From positions 682,001 to 746,000 of the forward strand of contig JAEHOE010000012.1 in assembly GCA_016858145.1 (NCBI GenBank): a stretch of DNA of 64,000 nucleotides, read 5' to 3'. Position 1 is the stretch's first letter. Each line of letters opens with the position of its first letter. A program made the translations under genes and the position numbers. This stretch comes from Edaphochlamys debaryana. Its lineage: Eukaryota > Chlorophyta > Chlorophyceae > Chlamydomonadales. The notes under the pieces are model-generated. The model worked only from the letters and a program-made list of their open reading frames with translations. It did no database searches and had not been told where the DNA came from. Positions 1 to 10,300 of this stretch are shown here, one piece after another.

Positions 1-2697
1 GCGGCTCCTGCCACTTCTCGATCTTCCGCACCACCTCGGCCCGCATGTTGGAGCCATACGCGCCCTGGTGGGGGTGCACAGACAGCACGGTTGGCAACCA
101 AGCACATGGCTTGAAACGTGGCTTAACGACGACCTCCCCCGAATGCTGGCGACTCCCCCCTCACGCTGCGCCTCCCTTTCTTGCCCACGTGCCGCCAGCC
201 CCACGCCCACGCCTCCCCCCGACCGTCTCGAGCCCTCGCCACCTGCCGGCCTCCACACCCCCAGCGTCCCCTCCGCGCCGCTCACCGTGGGGTCCTCCCC
301 GTAAGCGTCCTTCCGCGCCAGCAGCGTGCTCTTGGCCGCGATCAGCCGCGCCGCCTTGCCCCGCAGCGAGGGCGGCGTGGTGCCCATGATGGAGCACCCG
401 AAGATGAAGCCCTGGTGCGGCTGCGCCGTGGTGGAGGAGAAGCCCGCCAGCGTCTTGCGCTTGGCGCCCAGCACCTGCAAACAGATGAGAGGAAGTGAGG
501 CGGCGGACAGGGCGGGTCGCAGGGGTTGTGCGGAGGAGACTGAGTAGGCGATAGGCGCGGATGTGAACACGCTGGATATGGCAAGCCCTGCATCCCCTCA
601 CCACAACCCGCCCGACTCCCTCCCGCGCCCAGGCCGCACGCACCTGCACGTTGCATGCGGGCATGCGGGACAGCGCCAGCAGCCCCCCCGCCACTCCCAT
701 GAGCTTGGCAGCCACCTCGGTGCCCACCACCGCCGACAGGTTGGGCGCCACCTTGTTCATCTTGCTCTCCACGAATTGGAGGATCTGGGCGGAGGCAGGG
801 CGAGCGGAGGCACACTCTCAGGCGGCTGCCGGTACCGGTGACGGCCTTGTGGGTAGAGCAGGCGGGCCTATGCTGCGCAGCTGAGCGTGGGTCCAAGCTG
901 CTGCGGCTGCCCTTGACCACAAGCAGCTGCAGCCGCTCGTGATAACCGCAGCCAACCTAAGCCTCCTGCAAGGGGGCGTCAAGGCCGGCCCTCACCCTCG
1001 CCCCCGGCCCCGTCCCACCGTGCGCTTGTCCTCGTCCAGGAGGATGGCCATGTCGCAGCCGTCCTTGACCCGCTGCAGCGCCTCCTCGTCGAGCGGCTTG
1101 CCTGCGCGCACGGCAGGCACAGGCCGGGTCACAGACATTGGACCCGCCCGGGCACGAAGTCCCCTTCTCTCTGCCCCTTGTCCACCCTCGTGAGCCGGCC
1201 CATAAGCCGCCGTGCCTCTCCTCGCGCTGCTCCCCAACCGCCCTCACAGACGGCACCCAGAGCTCCCCGGGCTGGCCGCCGCCCACGCACCGCTCGTGGT
1301 GGTGGCCGTGACGGTGACCACCATGACGGTGGCCGCGGGCAGCATGTCGTCCAGCGGCACCAGCGTGAGGTCCATCTCGTTGCCGATGCGCTGCACCACG
1401 CGGGCGTAGTCCAGCGGGTGGTGAACCTGCAGAGCACAGCACCAAAAGCACAGCACAGGGCTCGTTGAGTTTGCGGTTGCGGTTGCGGTTCCGGTTCCGG
1501 TTAGGGGCAACGTCCTTCCCAGGTCGTCGCCGTGTGGCGCCGGCTTCCGCAGGAGGCTTCCCAGGCCCCAGGCCAGGGGGATGCTCACCAGCGACTCCAG
1601 CTCCGGGAACTTAGGCCGGTACTTGTCCCGGATGAAGGTGTGCACCACGGCGATCTCGTTGTCGATGTCCACCGCCAGCCGGTTGCACTCCACCAGCAGC
1701 CTGCGGGCGGGCGCACGAGTGCCACGCGTCAAGGCTCAAGGGGGTTGAGGGAGCAAGCCTGTGATGCACCCTGACAGCTGGCACTTGTCAGGAAGAGGGG
1801 CTGTGTGCCCGTGATCCTGACCCAAGGGCCCGTCCTCACGGCCTAGCCACCGCCAGCCCTCCGCCAGGTCCCCGTCACGCTAGCAACGTTCCCGGCTTTG
1901 CACGCGGCAGCAGGCAGGGGCCAGGCCTGCCCCGCAGCCTCACTTGTAGGTTGGGTCCTCCTCCAGCGGCCCCGCTGTCCGCTTGTCGTCCACTGGCCCC
2001 GATGTGGAGGCCTGCTCCAGGGCTGCTCGCACTCGCTGCGGGCAGGGCAAGGCGAAAGGGTGCGGAAAGAAGGCTCAACAGCGGTCAGGCCCTGCACCCA
2101 CAGCCTTGCAGAACTTGCATCCCGTGGATTTCTCTGCAAGCTAGTGCCAGCTGGCGTCGGCTTTGAGAGGCGTGGGTCCCACGACAGAAATCCTGCAGTA
2201 CCAGCAAGGACACAGAGCGGTCAAAACCCACCCCCAGCACGTCGCTGTAGCGAGGCTCGCTGGTCAGCTTGGCCACAGCCGTGAGGTCATCAAAATTGAG
2301 CGCCTCAATGTCATCCATCTGGGGCCAGGCACGGAGCGAACGGTGGTCAACGGGAGCTGCAGCCAACGGCCGTCGAGGTTTAGAGACGGGTGGAGGGGGG
2401 TGGGGGGCCTCGGATGGGGGGCCTATAGGAGCACTACCTTCCTCCTTCCTACGCCCATGGAGAGCCCCGATAGCATCAGGTCTCCATGTCAACCAGCTAC
2501 CCGAGCGCCAAGGCTCCATGCAGTAGGGCGGGCAGTGGGCCCACCGGGTCACCGCCCCCCAGGGCAACAAGATGCTTGGCGACCCCCCCGCTCACTCCGT
2601 CTCCCGCTTCCTCCTCCTCCTCCTCGGATTCTTGCTCCGGCTCATCGTCGGAGAGGTCCTCCAGGTCCGCAAGGAAGCTCTCGGCGAGCGTCGCCAT
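1..2697 (-). CDS. PRP31: Pre-mRNA splicing factor PRP31, 5' part of gene
   Basis: PRP31 is the U4/U6 di-snRNP protein that bridges to U5 for tri-snRNP assembly in the nucleus. The gene runs off the left edge. Nine exons join in phase: 2596-2697, 2232-2318, 1944-2035, 1589-1700, 1291-1426, 1019-1101, 644-784, 286-474 and 1-64, giving about 335 N-terminal residues. The start [19 protein letters not shown] is nearly identical to plant PRP31 and is followed by an acidic run. Family segments seen are [17 protein letters not shown] and [16 protein letters not shown] (NOSIC part), then [19 protein letters not shown] and [29 protein letters not shown] and KIEKWQEP (Nop domain binding the U4 15.5K-snRNA complex). 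The C-terminal tail lies outside the window. The gene is head to head with the prolyl hydroxylase. Confidence 0.95.
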
Positions 2698-3118
2698 CCC
2701 GGCCCTCTACCGCACGGCAGCCGCGGAACAGCTACAACAGGTGCTCTTGGTACCGTAAGACTAAGACCTCAGTGTTACAGCAAGGGGCGAGTGCCTGCAC
2801 CAACGCCGTGCACCACAGTGCCGACGAGAGCTTGGGAACCGGCTTGTGTTGCCGGGGTTCGGGGCTAATTGTTGTAACTATGGTACGGTGTAGAGAGGCA
2901 GCAGACAGGCGGGGCTTTTGCGGGGACCTGGCCCATGCGCGCGCTGCGGAAGCAGCTCCATCTCTTCCGCTACTCAGGCCATTTTGCCCCACGCAGCAAG
3001 CCGCATACAGGACAGAGTAGTGATCAGCCGCGTGCAACGAAGACTCAGCGTGCTAGCCAGGGAATTGCTCGAACCATCCGTTGCCCCAGTAGAAGCAGCG
3101 AGCGCTGACGCGGCAACG
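2698..3118. promoter_or_regulatory. Shared 5' region between PRP31 and prolyl 4-hydroxylase
   Basis: These 421 bases separate two divergent start codons and must hold both 5' UTRs and both promoters. I see no convincing TATA box. The role is inferred from position only. Confidence 0.45.
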
Positions 3119-5872
3119 ATGAGGTTTCCAGGGCCAATAGTGTTTGCAATGTGCCTATCATGCTTCCTTTTAGGAAGGTTCAGCCACTTCACCTCGCAGT
3201 TGCCCGACCCGAACGCGAGCGGGACACAAGTCCAGGTGAGCCCCCATAGACAAGCTGCGTGGCATATCAAGCGCTGGAGCTGGCGAGTTGATCTGATGTC
3301 CTCGCGCACAACACCCTACGCATGCGTCCGCAGCTGTCGGGTGCTAAGGGGCGCAAGCTGGGCGCGGCCTACGATGAGGAGCAGAGCATCAAGGAGGCGG
3401 ACGACAAGCAGGGGGGAACAGCACTGGTCCCTCAAGCCAAAGTCAGCCTGAACCCACTGGACCCTGTCCAGCTGCAGACCTGGGTGCTCGACAACACAGG
3501 CTTACTCAAAGTGCGGCCGCCCCTTCCAGCTGCGGCCTCAGGGTCTGAGACCACTTACGTCATCCCTTTCCAGGTGAGGAAGGCTGGGGTTGGGTACCTC
3601 AGGTGGGCCAAGGTGGGAAAGGTGCTCCGCCCCGCCTTGGGGGCGGGGATGGGGGGCGGTTGGGGGTAAGGCAGGGTCCGGCGTCCGGGAACGTTGGCGC
3701 TGAGCGGTGGCCATAATATGTCAGTGATTGTCAGAGCGGAGGTGTCGCCGGGCTAACCTGTATCGGCCTATGGACGATGCCGTCGTGCGCGGCCGGCCCC
3801 GCGGTCAGGAAGTCTAGGAGCTCAACTCGCCTCGCGGCCCCGCGGAAAGCCCATCGTATCTTACAACAGAAGCGCCCGGGGCGGCCGGGTGACGCAGTTG
3901 AAGAGCGGCCTTCCCTGCGATTGCTCGGGCTCGGCACATGCGTGCAGGCCGCCCTGAGCTCCAGGCCGCGGCTACTGCCAGCACGTCGAGGGACCCATTG
4001 GCAGCCTAAAACCGGCGAGGTATAGGCTGCGGCCGCTATCTAACCGCCCGGAAATGTCCCCGCGCTTTTCCGCCCTTGGCTGAAGCGCCTGTCCCTACCT
4101 CCCCGCGTACCCCGGTCGGCGCCACTTGCGGTAGCAGCAATTCATCTATCGTATCTGGCATTTTTTCAGGTAGGGCACGCACGCGCACGCCAAGTCCCAG
4201 ACACGATCCGCCTCAGGACAGTAAGGGCACTGGACGGTTCGCCACCGCCGCTCAAGGAAGCGCGCGCGTGTCTGCCCATGAATTCCCTTGGGAGGTCCAT
4301 CCAGGGCCAACAGACGCACGGCTGACGGCTGGGTGACCCCCACCAGGGCAATCCCCGTGCTGGAAGGCAGGGGCCCTTCCTGGCTTTGTCGTCCTCCTCG
4401 TTCGCTTCTCCTTCCTTAGGGTTCCGCACATCAAGGGCACTACCTGGGTTGTGTCTCCATGCGGCCTCACATCCGTGGGGGCAGAACCAGCACGCGTCTG
4501 TCACCGCTCAAGGCCCCCAGAGGCCCCCACTCCAGACTGATACAGCAGGGCCTTGGACAACGGCCCTTTACATTCAACCCAAATCCGCTGTAGGCTACGG
4601 CCTCTGTAATTCCTCTTGCTCTTTCCGTGCTGACCCCTTCTGCCGCGCCCCTCGCCCCCGTGTTCCTCCTCTGCACCACGCCAGATCCTGTCCTGGTACC
4701 CTCGCATTGTGGTGTTTCCTGGCTTCATCGATAAGGCCCGGTCGGAGCACATCGTCGCGCTGGCCGGAAAGTTCATGTACCCATCAGGCCTGGCGTACAG
4801 GTGGGGCTGAGCAGGGCGCCACGGACAGAATCGGGTCGGGCGCTGGATGAGGGAGCGGGTGGGCGGCAGTTGGTCCAAGAGGGCTGCACTTCTCTGGATG
4901 CTGGGCAGCGCTTGGCTTTGCGCAGGCTTCGTAGAGGGCTAAGTGCTGGCCCACCTCCACTCCAAGCCCAGCTTGTAGCATCCGCCCTGCAACCGGCCCG
5001 GCCGCCTGGCCCCTCGCGCCCTCAGGCCGGGTGAGCACGTCGAGGGCGAGCAACAGACGCGCACCAGCACCGGTACCTTCCTTTCCTCGAGCCAGGACCC
5101 CGACGGGGTGTTGGGCTGGGTGGAGCAGCGCATCGCCGCCGCCACGATGCTGCCCGCGGACAACGGAGAGGTGAGCGGGTGCGCGGCTCCGCACCTTCAC
5201 ACCTCCACTGCGCCAGGGTCATTCCTCAAGCCTGCTTGCGCTGCAGCCCAACGACCCACCCCTGCCCGCTCATACGCCTGTGCCCTGCAGCAGCCCCGCA
5301 TGTCCCCCAGCACGCACCTCAGCACAAGTGCTCTCCCCGCTACCCCCCGCCGCCCCGCCCCAGGCCTTCAACGTTCTGCACTACCAGCACATGCAGCACT
5401 ACGATTCCCACATGGACTCGTTCGACCCCAAGGACTTCGGCCCGCAGCCCTCGCAGCGCATTGCCACGGTGCTGCTCTACCTGAGCGAGGTGCTCGAAGG
5501 CGGCGAGACCGTGTTTAAGAAGGAGGGCCTTGAAGGTGAGGGTGGTGTGGGGCGTGCCAAGGCCCTGAGGACTGAAGCCAGGCCGTTGGGCCACGCCGTT
5601 GGGATGCAACATGCCATGTGCCCTGAGCTGAACTTCCCCGGCCCCGCCACTCCTTACCGGCAGGCGCTGATCGTATCATTGAGGACTGGCGCAACTGCGA
5701 CGACGGCTCCTTTAAATACGCTCCACGCATGGGCGACGCGGTCCTCTTCTGGGGTGTGAAGCCCAACGGCGACATTGACCCTCATTCGCTACATGGTGGC
5801 TGCCCGGTCAAGAAGGGCGAGAAATGGGTCGCAACCAAGTGGATTCGCTCTCGCGGCGCTGCTGGTTACTAG
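3119..5872 (+). CDS. Membrane-anchored prolyl 4-hydroxylase, 2-oxoglutarate/Fe(II) dioxygenase
   Basis: Family role: hydroxylates peptidyl-proline in secretory proteins (hydroxyproline-rich glycoproteins of the algal cell wall) in ER/Golgi. Six exons, 3119-3235, 3334-3573, 4685-4800, 5026-5170, 5364-5535 and 5664-5872, give 332 residues. Residues about 6-24 form one hydrophobic segment after a short N-terminus, as in type II membrane-anchored plant P4Hs. The catalytic fold shows RTSTGTFL (substrate and cofactor loop), iron ligands H222 and D224 in YDSHMD, VLLYLSEVLEGGET, the distal iron ligand H307 in LHGGCPV, and K317 in KGEKW, which binds 2-oxoglutarate. The length matches plant P4Hs. Intron 2 (3574-4684) is long because it contains one copy of an ~0.8 kb repeat, and the inverted second copy lies downstream of the stop. 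Confidence 0.93.
3733..4496 (-). repeat. Inverted-repeat copy L of a ~0.8 kb element, inside P4H intron 2
   Basis: This segment is the reverse complement of 6419-7215, with only scattered mismatches and one indel near 4310. By eye identity is well above 90%. The homology ends abruptly at AGAGCGGAGGTG on one side and at AACCAGCACGC on the other. I see no terminal inverted repeat within a single copy and no clear target-site duplication. The reverse strand can encode a short peptide containing CPYC shared with the other copy. It is probably a non-autonomous or fragmentary transposable element; its class is unknown. Confidence 0.8.
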
Positions 5873-6418
5873 AGAGACTTGTTTAGAATTAGCTTGCTAG
5901 TGCCCGTGACAAGCAACTTGACTCCTTCTTGATGCTCGCGATGCGACTGCACACCCTAGCCACCCGTGGTCGCCGCCGTTCGAAGCTCATCCTGAAGTGA
6001 ACAAGGTGACGGTGCAATAAGTGGAGCGGGCGGCTGCAAGGGGTAGAAGGACAGCCGATGGCCGACATGTGAATGGTGGGACGGAGATGAGTTCCCATAG
6101 GCCTGGGAGGACGAAGGCATACCGTTACTCGGTGTAGACCGCAAGGTGACAGATGTAGAGTCTGCAGCTAGGAGTGGTTTGCGCAGGAGCTGTGGCAAAG
6201 GCGTGCGCAGAACGGCGGCACAATCAACCTCCCCTGATTGAGCCCACCCGCAAGAGCCCAGACGGAAGCTCAGGGGCCAGGGAAGATTCGGTTGTGGCAC
6301 GGGGGAAAGGCCGAAGCAGTATTGAGCCGAGGCAACCGGGGTCTGGTCTGGAAGTTGAGGATCACGTGGACCGGGGGTCTGGACTAGGCGAGAAGGGGGG
6401 GCATTTCAATCTGAAGCG
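5873..6418. other. P4H 3' flanking sequence, no gene seen
   Basis: The stretch holds the start of the P4H 3' UTR. It contains no TGTAA on the plus strand and no convincing coding frame. The open frames here change phase without splice logic and match nothing I know. Confidence 0.5.
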
Positions 6419-7215
6419 TGCTGGTTCGGCCCCCACGGACGTGAGGCCGCATGGAGACACAACCCAGGTCCAGATTGGTAGTGTGTCCTTGATGTGCGGA
6501 AACCTAAGGAAGGAGAAGCGAACGAGGAGGACGACAAAGCCAGGAAGGGCCCCTGCCTTCCAGCACGGTATTCGCCCTGGTGGGGGTCACCCAGCCGAGC
6601 AAACGGAGGTGTGTCAGGGAGGCTGACCATGGTTCTGCTGGCCCTGGATGGACCTCCCAAGGGAATTCATGGGCAGACACGCACGCGCTTCCTTGAGCGG
6701 CGGTGGCGAACCTTTCAGTGCCCTTACTGTCCTGAGGCGGATCGTGTCTGGGACTTGGCGTGCACGTGCGTGCCCTACCTGATCAAATGCCAGATACGAT
6801 AGACGAATTGCTGCTACCGCAAGTGGCGCCGACCGGGGTACGCGGGGAGGTAGGGACAGGCGCTTCAGCCAAGGGCGGAAAAGCGCGGGGACATTTCCGG
6901 GCGGTTAGATAGCGGCCGCAGCCTATACCTCGCCGGTTTTAGGCTGCCAATGGGTCCCTCGACGTGCTGGCAGTAGCCGCAGCCTGGAGCTCAGGGCGGC
7001 CTGCACGCATGTGCCGAGCCCGAGCAATCGCAGGGAAGGCCGCTCTTCAACTGCGTCACCCGGCCGCCCCGGGCGCTTCTGTTGTAAGATACGATGGGCT
7101 TTCCGCGGGGCCACGAGGCGAGTTGATCTCCTAGGCTTCCTGACCGCGGGGCCGGCCGCGCACGACGGCATCGTCCATAGGCCGATACAGGCTAGCCCGG
7201 CGACACCTCCGCTCT
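6419..7215 (+). repeat. Inverted-repeat copy R of the ~0.8 kb element, downstream of P4H
   Basis: This is the partner of 3733-4496 in opposite orientation, about 1.9 kb away. It holds about 40 extra bases near 6590-6630. Its plus strand has an open frame 6494-6802 whose C-terminal half (LLALDGPPKGIHGQTR, then CPYC and further Cys pairs) is conserved in the other copy. The right end lies only 86 bases before the start codon of the receptor kinase at 7302. Confidence 0.8.
7083..7087 (+). terminator. Candidate poly(A) signal for P4H, inside repeat copy R
   Basis: This is the first TGTAA (the volvocalean poly(A) signal) on the plus strand after the P4H stop at 5872. If used, the 3' UTR would be about 1.2 kb and would end inside the repeat. 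Confidence 0.35.
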
Positions 7216-7301
7216 AGTACTCACATACAGCTAGCGTTAGCTGACACGTATACGCGATGTCGAGAGTGCAGGAGTGTGAAACAGGAGGAGCCGGGTAGCC
7301 G

Positions 7302-10300
7302 ATGCCAGGCGCTAGGCTCCCGGTTAGGCCGGGAGGAGGCTGGGCGGCCCTGGTCGCAACGCTGTGGCTGGTGCTTCTGCTGTCAGCTCTGCAGCGCGGC
7401 GTTGGGGCTGCTCCGAACATCACCTTCTCCTTGTCCTCTGAAGACGGGTACTTCTTCCCCGTTCTCGATGCGTATCAGAGCAAGGGGGCGTCTTACCTTG
7501 TGTCTAAAGCGTCAGAGCTTAAGGCGCTGCCGCTGTGGGCACCAGAGAGCGCAAAGCTTATAGTGAGCAAGACAACGACCATTGTCTCCACGACCTTCTA
7601 CTCGGTCTTCAGCACACAACCCGTCCAGCTGTGGGACGTGAATGCCAGCACTGGCGCGAAGACCATCCCGGCTCAGTTCGAGGTCCGCTCAGGCAAGTCC
7701 CGGGCTCGTGAGCTGCATAGTGGATGCTACATGGGATGCACTGGCGCTTAGGCGGGGACTTCCTGCAGGTTGCGCGCCTCACTTCCATACCTCAGGTCCC
7801 TAACGCTCGGCTGAGTGGCAAGCACACGACTCTGATTGCAGGTGGAGAGTTGCTGCTTGCTGGCTTCACGCTGGACTGGAGTGCGGTGCCCGCGGGCACG
7901 GCGGGCTCGGGCGCAAGTGCCGCATTGCAGTATCCCGGCCTCGCGCCTTTGATAGAGAAGCTGCGGCTCTACGTGGATTTGCAGTCTAACGCTAAGCTGC
8001 AGCTGCTGAGGATGACCATCGAGGTGAGCCCGGCGCGCCGTGAGGGAGGGCGGGGGGACGGGACAGGTCACAGGCGCTGGACGGGGGTCGAACCCGTACC
8101 CACCTCGCTTGCGCGAGGGTGGGCCCACCCGTTGTGGCCAGCGCACCTCCCCCGTCGGCCCCAGGGGGCACCTCCTGCTCCAGCGGGGCCGTCGGAAAGG
8201 GGTGCCTCGGCAGTGGCCACCAGCCGTGCCACACAGACCTGCCCACCCGTCACACCAAGCCCCTGCTGGCCGCTTCCTAACCACCCTCAGGGCATTGCTT
8301 GCGATGGCCTTGTGCGCCTCAAAAACGGACTCGGGCTATTGCGGAGTCAGCCAGATGCTTTGGCCGTCGTGTCAGGGGGCATCAGACCTGAAATCCGGGT
8401 GCGTGTCGTGGACGCGGGGCGGGAATGGAAGGCCCCGTCGAGCGCTCGAGTCCAAAGTTTGCTGTCCTCTTGATGGGTACCTCTTTACCTTGGCCATGCA
8501 GTTTGTGTACCCTTACCTGTTCGTCAAGTATGCACAGCTGGGGCCCATCTGGGCGGAGGTGCGTCCCCGGGTCTGCCTCGGGCCTGGGCCCGGGTATGTG
8601 GCAACCTCCCGCGGGGCCACCCCTTACAGGGTCTTGGCAGCTGCCACATTTAGCGGCGGTTGCTGTCGGGTCCAGGCTCCTTTCACTGTACCTGCTCACT
8701 CGGAACGATAACTTGTGGGGCAAACCCTGGTCGACTCCGCAGGACCTGACCATCTCTTGCGCGGACCAAGCGGACCTCAGTCCGTCCGCGTGCCCCCCCC
8801 AGCCGCCCGTAATTTTCAACGTCTCTGACCATGACCAGTTTGTTGCCGCGCTGAAGACGATGGAGACGACGGACGTTCCAACCTGTGTGCAGCAGCGCTC
8901 TATCATTCGGCTTAGGGAGAACGTAACCCTGGACATGGCGCGGTGGCCAGTCAAGGATGGCGGCATTTTCGTGACCTCCAACCTCACGATCGAGGGTGCA
9001 TCGGACCACGGATTAGTCATCCTAGATTTCGGCAACGGCTTGAACCTGTTCAAGCTACGGGGCAACCCTTACATCCAGCTGAAGGACCTCGTCATGACTA
9101 ACCTGGCGTTGTCGCCCGTGGGGTCGTACGTGGTCCCTATCTGGGCCTTCCAGTACCGCAGGTGGGGCCAGGGCTGCTTCTGCGTCAAGCCTGCTCATTG
9201 CCCCTGGCGCAGCTTCTCCACACTTGCATCTCTACCCTTCGCTCCACCCGCGGCTGTGCGCCCCTGACCCTTTCTCCCCTCGCTGTCGTGCGGCTCTCCC
9301 GCTGTTAATCGCTCATCACAGGGACCTGAGCCTGAGTGACGAGGCTCGCGTTCATCTCGTAAACACCATCGGGGTGATCCCACGGGACGAGTACGTTCAC
9401 CTGCAGTACTGGACCACCATCCTAACGAACCCCACCCAGGCTATTGCTGCGCTGGCCGCATGGCAGAATCTCATCCAGCGAATGGAGGTGCGGGGGCTGG
9501 CACCGGGTGTGCGAGAGGGGCAAGCGGAGGCTGAGCTGCGGGTGCGGGCAACCAAGAACGCGGTGTACCGGCGCGCAGCGGCGAAGCCCCTGAGCCTCAC
9601 GGCCGGCACGCGGAGCCGCGCGGCGTCTTTCGTGCCCCCACGTCATGTTCTCAAGGCGCCCTTCCGTGCCCCGCCATCCACCCACCGCCTCGCAGCTCAT
9701 GCGCATGACGCCCGAGGACTTCACCTTCTTCCGCCTGTGCGGCATGGGCATCACGGGCGTCAACGTGACGCTGTCCAGCCAGAACTACGGCGTGCCGCTG
9801 ATCACGCCCGTGACCGGAGTCAACCAGATCATTGGCACGGACTTCCGAGTGGGCCCGCCCTACATGGTGCGCTTGGGACCCGGCGCTGGCTGGGGGTAGC
9901 GGCAGGGCGCACGGACGCTGGGGACCCTCGGGACGGGAGGATCCCGTTCCACTCTTGAAGCCCTGTCCCCGGCAGGCCCATGGGGATGCCGAGTAGCGGG
10001 ACAGGAGTTGAGAGCTATGCTCCCTCGCGTCTGGTTTCGCTCGCAGGTGGCTATCTACAACGAGGCCATGCTGCAGCGGTTCCTCAGCACCCCCGACTCC
10101 ATCATCTCGCGGATGGCGGAGAACGACGGCCTCACCAGCGGCAACACCACGACCATCCTTCTGCTGTTGCAAAAGAACCTGACGCTCGACACGTCCAGCT
10201 GGCCGGGCACGCTGGCCTTCAAGCGCAGAATCATTGTGCAGGGCAAGCCGTTCAGCGATGTGTGGGTGCAGTGGGGCTACGGCACCAACATGCTCGTGCC

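Noticed and set aside
1466..1506. Telomere-like GGTTGC/GGTTCC hexamers ending in GGTTAGGG
   Set aside because: They lie within a PRP31 intron, are short, and do not match the TTTTAGGG telomere unit known for Chlamydomonas.
3733..7215. A single 3.5 kb transposon with long terminal inverted repeats that captured P4H exons
   Set aside because: P4H exons 1-2 lie outside the left arm and join in phase to exons inside, and no matching target-site duplication flanks 3733 and 7215. Two separate insertions or a local inverted duplication fit better.
8074..8144. A functional tRNA gene
   Set aside because: No 7-base anticodon loop or readable anticodon can be formed; the central hairpin closes on a GCAA tetraloop.
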